Of a stretch of 33,542 nucleotides of DNA, positions 22,701 through 28,700 are shown in pieces. Every line of letters starts with the position of its first letter. Positions within the stretch are counted from its first letter, which is position 1. The stretch comes from Lingula anatina. Taxonomy: Eukaryota > Brachiopoda > Lingulata > Lingulida > Lingulidae. Under the pieces are notes generated by a model. It was not told the DNA's origin. It worked only from the letters and a program-made list of their open reading frames with translations, and did no database searches. Location of the stretch: NCBI RefSeq assembly GCF_001039355.2, contig NW_019773719.1, positions 1 through 33,542 of the forward strand, read 5' to 3'. The position numbers were made by a program, and so were the translations under genes.

Positions 22701-25700
22701 GCGCACCTAGAGATGGGGTGAGTTGGGTTTAAAGTTCAAGTAGTGACTTCACAAAATAACGAGCAAGCCCTACCATACCTGTGTCTTCACTGCAAGATAT
22801 CTACACTGTAGTTACAGCTCTCACTGAATCCATCAACCTGAACTGACTACCTACTCCAGAGCCTAACATCTTCACTGGTGAAAATAAAACTAAACACATT
22901 CTTAATTCATAATACATAGTGAAATGCAAAAACAAACTGCTGTGGGCTCACACGAGATGGCAACTGGGTCACTGATAAGATAACTGTTATAACTCTACTG
23001 AACACACATTCATAGTTCATTCTCTCCCACCAGTTTACTGCTGAAAAGAGATAACTGCTCTACATAGAACAGTTCGGTACAAGCCCCCAAGATGGCTACA
23101 GCTCGCGATGACAGAGATGAAGAAGAAAGCCTACGAGCCAAAATAACTGAAAATTTTGTCAGCTGTCCATTATGCCTTGAGGAGTACAAAGATCCGACAG
23201 ATTTACCATGTAGGCATACATTTTGTAAGTGTTGTCTGAAAGACTATACTCCTGACTTAACACCAGGAAGTAAATTCAGATGTCCTGTGTGTCAGAAAGA
23301 GACTGAAGTTCCTAAAGATGGACTTGAGGGCTTCACTCACAATTTCTACATTGAAAGCTTGCAGGACACTGTACTTCAGTCAACACATAAGAAAAAGTGC
23401 AGCTCTTGTGTTTTGTTGTCCCAAACTGAAACAGTGGCAACTTCAAAATGCATCACCTGTCATGACTACCTATGTGACAGATGTTCTCCATTCCACTGTG
23501 GTAGCAGACTCACTAAAGATCACAGGGTACTCACTTTTCAACAACTTCACAGTAGTGAGTATCAAAAAGTAATCCAAGAACAGCAAAAGATTATCTGCCC
23601 AGAGCACAAAGGTGAGATGATACGATACTTTTGTTCACATTGCAATGTCCCCATTTGTCGTGACTGCAAAGATCTACACCATGATGGCCACAAACTTATC
23701 TCACTTGAAAAAGCTGCAGAGATGGTAAAACCACAACTTCAAGTCAAATTCTGTGGCATGGAGAAAAAATTTGAAAAGGGTGAGAAATCAATAGATATAA
23801 TTGATGAAATATTGACAACCCTCCAAGAAAATGAAACCTTAGTTCAGCAGAAGATCAAAACTCGTGCAGCTCATCTACGTCAACTGGTAGATCAACGAGA
23901 GAAAACCTTACTACAGGAGCTTCACCAAACCACCAGCACTCACAGAAATAATTTACAAATTTCCCGCAAAAACTACAGTGCCACTTGCTCCTCTATCAAA
24001 ACCACAACAGATGTAGTAAAGAACATCCTTCAACATGGTGCCCCCATAGATGTCCTCATGTTACAACACCAACTTGGACAGAGACTAGATGAGCTACAGT
24101 CCACTTCAGCTGTGGATGATATTCCAGAGGAACTTAAACTCACACTCACCACCAACACAGAAGTGGACCAAGAGATATCCAGTGGGGCTGGCCTGGGGGA
24201 TGTGCAGATATCTAGACAGTCAGCTTTGCCCAAGTTCAAACCACAGGCTGAATGTATGCTGGAGTTTGACACTGGCTGTGGGTTGACAGTGGACATTTCA
24301 GTGAGTCCATACAGGGAGTATGTTACTACCCATGGCCAGAGGAACAAGGTGAAGGTTTTTAGTTCAGATGGTACATCAAGGCAAGAGATCACACGTGTCT
24401 CAGACACACAGTTGAAATGTACAGTAGGAATCTGTCACTTTCCTGACGGAAGGATGATTCTATCTGGTATGATCAATAACAAACTGTTCATCCTGTCACC
24501 ACAGTGGGAAGTACAGCAAACTGTAGATGTCAACAACCCATGTGGTGTGGCTCTCAATAATAGCTGCACTAAGATTGCTGTGGCACAGGGTGGTGAAAAG
24601 TCTGTGAGTGTGTTCAGTATTGATATAAAAGGGAAAATAACTTTAACTGATGTGATAAAGGACAAAGATGGGAAACAGTTGTTCAATGAACCATATAAAG
24701 TAGCATATATGAGCAATGGGTGCCTTGTTGTTAGTGATATATCACAAAAGAAACTTCACATCCTAACCCCATCTGGTGACCCACTGTATCAGTACACAGG
24801 ACCTGATAACAAGTTAGGTCGTCCCTTTGGTGTTTGTGTTGATGCATATGACAACATACTGGTTACAGACTGTAATAACCACTGCATACACCTTGTATCC
24901 CCAGATGGGAAGTTCATCAAGTACATAGCAACCCAAGCTGATGGACTAGCTAATCCACTGGGATGTACCATCAACCAGGATGGAGATGTGGTTGTGACTC
25001 AAGGGAATGGGAAAGTGAAAGTATTCCAATACTTAGAAAAATGACATCCTTTACAATGATAAGAGACTGAACAATATGTACTTTTCTGACATATCTCAAT
25101 GATGTAGTATACAAGATGACAAAGCATCCAAATGTAAAGATACAAAGCAAACAAGACAGCAAAGCTGTCAAATGTACTGACAAAAAGCAGAAAAGAATAA
25201 TGGACAGAATAGGATATGGTCCATTCTGGTGCAATAATATGTTACACTTAACTGTAAAATCAACATCATAATTTAATTATGCCCAACGGATAATACCAAT
25301 TAAAGAATAAGCATGGGTTGTTTCCCTGGTACTTATTAATGAATAGATTTTCTTTTATTTCCCTTTCTGTTTGGGTTGAATAGATAAAAGCATTGGTAAA
25401 AGTAACAATTAAACACTCATTGTTAAAGACGTCACATTTAAGCCTTTATGACATCACCTAGTAACAAATAAACAAAACCCCCTGAAGAAAGAAAGAAACC
25501 GGTCGGGGCAAGAAAGTTGAAAGAAAGTTTATTATATATATATATATATATATATAGTAAATTTTAATTAGTTATTTGTCTATGCCATATTGTTTGTTTA
25601 AATGTCATGTTAAAGAATTATATAGATTAAGTATTTTTTAAGAACTTTTATACGTTTGTTACACTACTAAACAATGTTTACAAATGTAGTTAATTATAAA

Positions 25701-28700
25701 TTTATTGTTAAGAACTTAATGAACTAATTAATGTAATAACTAGCACGTTCTTATAATTTATCTATATATCTTTGCATGCATCTTGATCTGTATGTCTATA
25801 CATATAAATTCTATTATTTTTTGTTTGTTTGCAACAGGAATCATAAAAAATGTTAATGAAATGGGAAGTAAGTATTATTATAGTAACTATCCTTGGTCAA
25901 TAACATAATATATATTAAAGGGTTTAATTTAACATTATCAACTTAAAATGCTTAAGTTTTACTAATAAAATGAGAAGAGTCTAACTGATAGTTTTATTGT
26001 ATGATAGGGATATATAGGTAAACAAATTATAAACATCTGTTTTAGTAAAATATATTTTGTTGCTTCATACAACATATAAATGATTATTTGTGCCTAATTT
26101 TTGACTGAATGGCAATTTATATATGTATGCTTAAACATATTAAATGGATTCATAAATTTGTACTTTAAAATAAGGTAATGATTACAAGATGGATGTAATC
26201 ACATTTGATTAACCATTATTAATATTTTCAGATAGATGTATTTAAAGGACAGAAAGAGTATTAATTGTAAATTACTAGCCAGTTAATTCACAAATATATC
26301 ATTTTAAATTCTAGTTATATTTACTGGAAGGAAGGAATATTATGTAATTTGACTTTATATTTCATTAATCAATTATTTTTCTTTACATATACCTGTAATG
26401 AGTACTTTCATATAAACAGAATATGAAATGATCAAACTAGAAAATCACAAACATCCGTCAAGGCAGGAGTTTTTCGATTATTATTGATTATTGATATATT
26501 ATTGATCCTGATCACCACCAAAAACTAATAATCTGTTTCTTGGCCCACTTCTAACAGTTCCTGAAAATTTTATTAAAATCAGTCCATAACTTTTTGAATT
26601 ATGTTGATGACAAACAAACAGACAAACAGGTGAAAACATTACATGTACCTCCTTGCTGGAGGTAATAACTCATCTTTGGGTAAATTTAATTAAGCATGAT
26701 TTAAATAAAATGGTTTTAACTTTTGTGATATAGAATTTATTTGGTAATAGATTATTAAATTTTATTTGTGAAAGGTTTGAGGCTCAAAACTTATTTCAGC
26801 AGGAGATTAATTATGATAAGGTTTATTTCAGTTCAAAGCTGAGTGACTGTGGAAGTATTTTATTCACACGTACTTGAATGAAGTCAAAAGTGATGTGTTG
26901 GCATTCATTAGGTGTGTGTGAAAGTTATCTTGAGTTTCTCAGTGGAAAGTTATTTTAACTACCATCATGTAATAAATATGATTGAAATTGAATAAAGCAA
27001 CCTTTTTGATTTTGAAAATGAGACAGCAGTTCTGTTGTTTTTGACACCGGCATCGCTCGGTGAAAGTACACAGCAACAACAGATGCAGGTGACAGCTATA
27101 TGTGCAGACACAACTGTGTCTGTACATAAAAAAGGTAATCTTGACACATTCCTGTTACCTCAACTTAAACCATATCCAAATCTTTCACTGATGAGAAAAT
27201 TACAACCTATAAATTATTTTTTCATTAATAAAATTCGAGTCGTTTAAATGATGGAGATTGGGACCACTGAATTTCTTAAATAATGTTTAAGAAAGCACTT
27301 ACAATCCAGTTGCTGAGCACAGACAGAGGACAGACAATTAGAGTTGTTCTTGGGCCAACACAATTAGTGCGACCATCACTACTGAGGTTGTTGGCACCTG
27401 TAATAGTAAATATCATTTACAATAAGCTAAAAACTTATCTGTAACAGATTTGAAGCATTCCTTACATTAGGCTAAAAACTTATCTGTAACAGATTTTAAG
27501 CATTCCTTACATAAGGCTAAAAAAATTTAAAGGCGTACAATGCAGATAAAACAATTATATTATAGCACAGACTGCTTAAACAGCTTAGATGTCTGGCACA
27601 CCTACTGAAACTGCTAAACAAAAGTTAATTACCCCCTAGCAGCTTCAGTAGGCATGACAGACATCTAAGCTGCTTAAGCTGAAAGCAATTTAGCAAGGAA
27701 CCCCTCAGAGATAGATCAATCCATAGTTAGTACGACAGGGTCTGGGAATGGTCCCATATTGTCACTTACCTGGACTTTTATTTTGAATGTTCTCTTTTAC
27801 GTCCACATCTGGTAGAGAATCTTCATCTATCACTGAAAGTAACATTTGAACATATGTCTTTAAACTATTCACCGTGTCAAAATTCAACACCTAATTTAAC
27901 AGATGACAATCAAGTCTGGACATTTATCATATCAAAACAGAACAGGAAGGACACTTTCTCTGTCCAATATTTAATTTTCATTCTTTTTAAAGGGGGTGGT
28001 GGGGATTTAATCAACCACCAATTACCTATGGGAGCAGACACTGTGCCTTTCCTCTTCTTACCACTGGAGACATCAGCATCAAGATCTGGCAACTCAAGAT
28101 TTGGCAGGGGTGGTAACTTTGGCAAAAGATGGACTGAAATAAAGCACATATATAGATAAAGCATTATATATAGGATAAAAAAGTGTACATCAAGCACTCA
28201 ACAAGGTGGAAATGCACTTACATTCAATTTGGCTTTAAAAGAGTGGTTCTTACAACTTGGTTCATTCTATTCTATACTCTACAATCAGCGATGAGCAGCT
28301 TTGGCTCCAAAAAAAAGTCCAAAATCTGCCAGAAAACTCTCATTACTGTTGTAAGCACCCAAACCACCCGAAATAGTTGGTAACACGCTGATAGTTATAA
28401 AAATCTCATCCCTCTACCATACCTTTGGCACCAGGTATAAAAGGGGCACTCTTCCTCTTCCATGACTTCTTCAAGCTGAATTCCTGCTTCACTAAGGGAG
28501 AGTTACATGGTTTTTCCTCCTTCAGGGGGTGTAGGGTTGTGGCAACTTCAGTCTCCATTCCAACACATGGGGGCACAGGAGATTCTGGTGTGGCTGGTTC
28601 TGTCTTTGGCCACTTGGACTGGTCAGTTACATTGGTGGTTTGTCCACTGGACATCTCGCCAGGACCTGTGCTATGCTTAATATGTCTGGATTGGTCACCT

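Larger units (their letters stand above)
25045..27302. other. Host intron downstream of TRIM copy 2
   Basis: No gene seen. About 25,260-26,175 is unique relative to the left unit, is very AT-rich and has an AT microsatellite (25,530-25,556). The remainder matches 5055-5930 apart from the insertion at 26,922-27,192. Confidence 0.6.
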
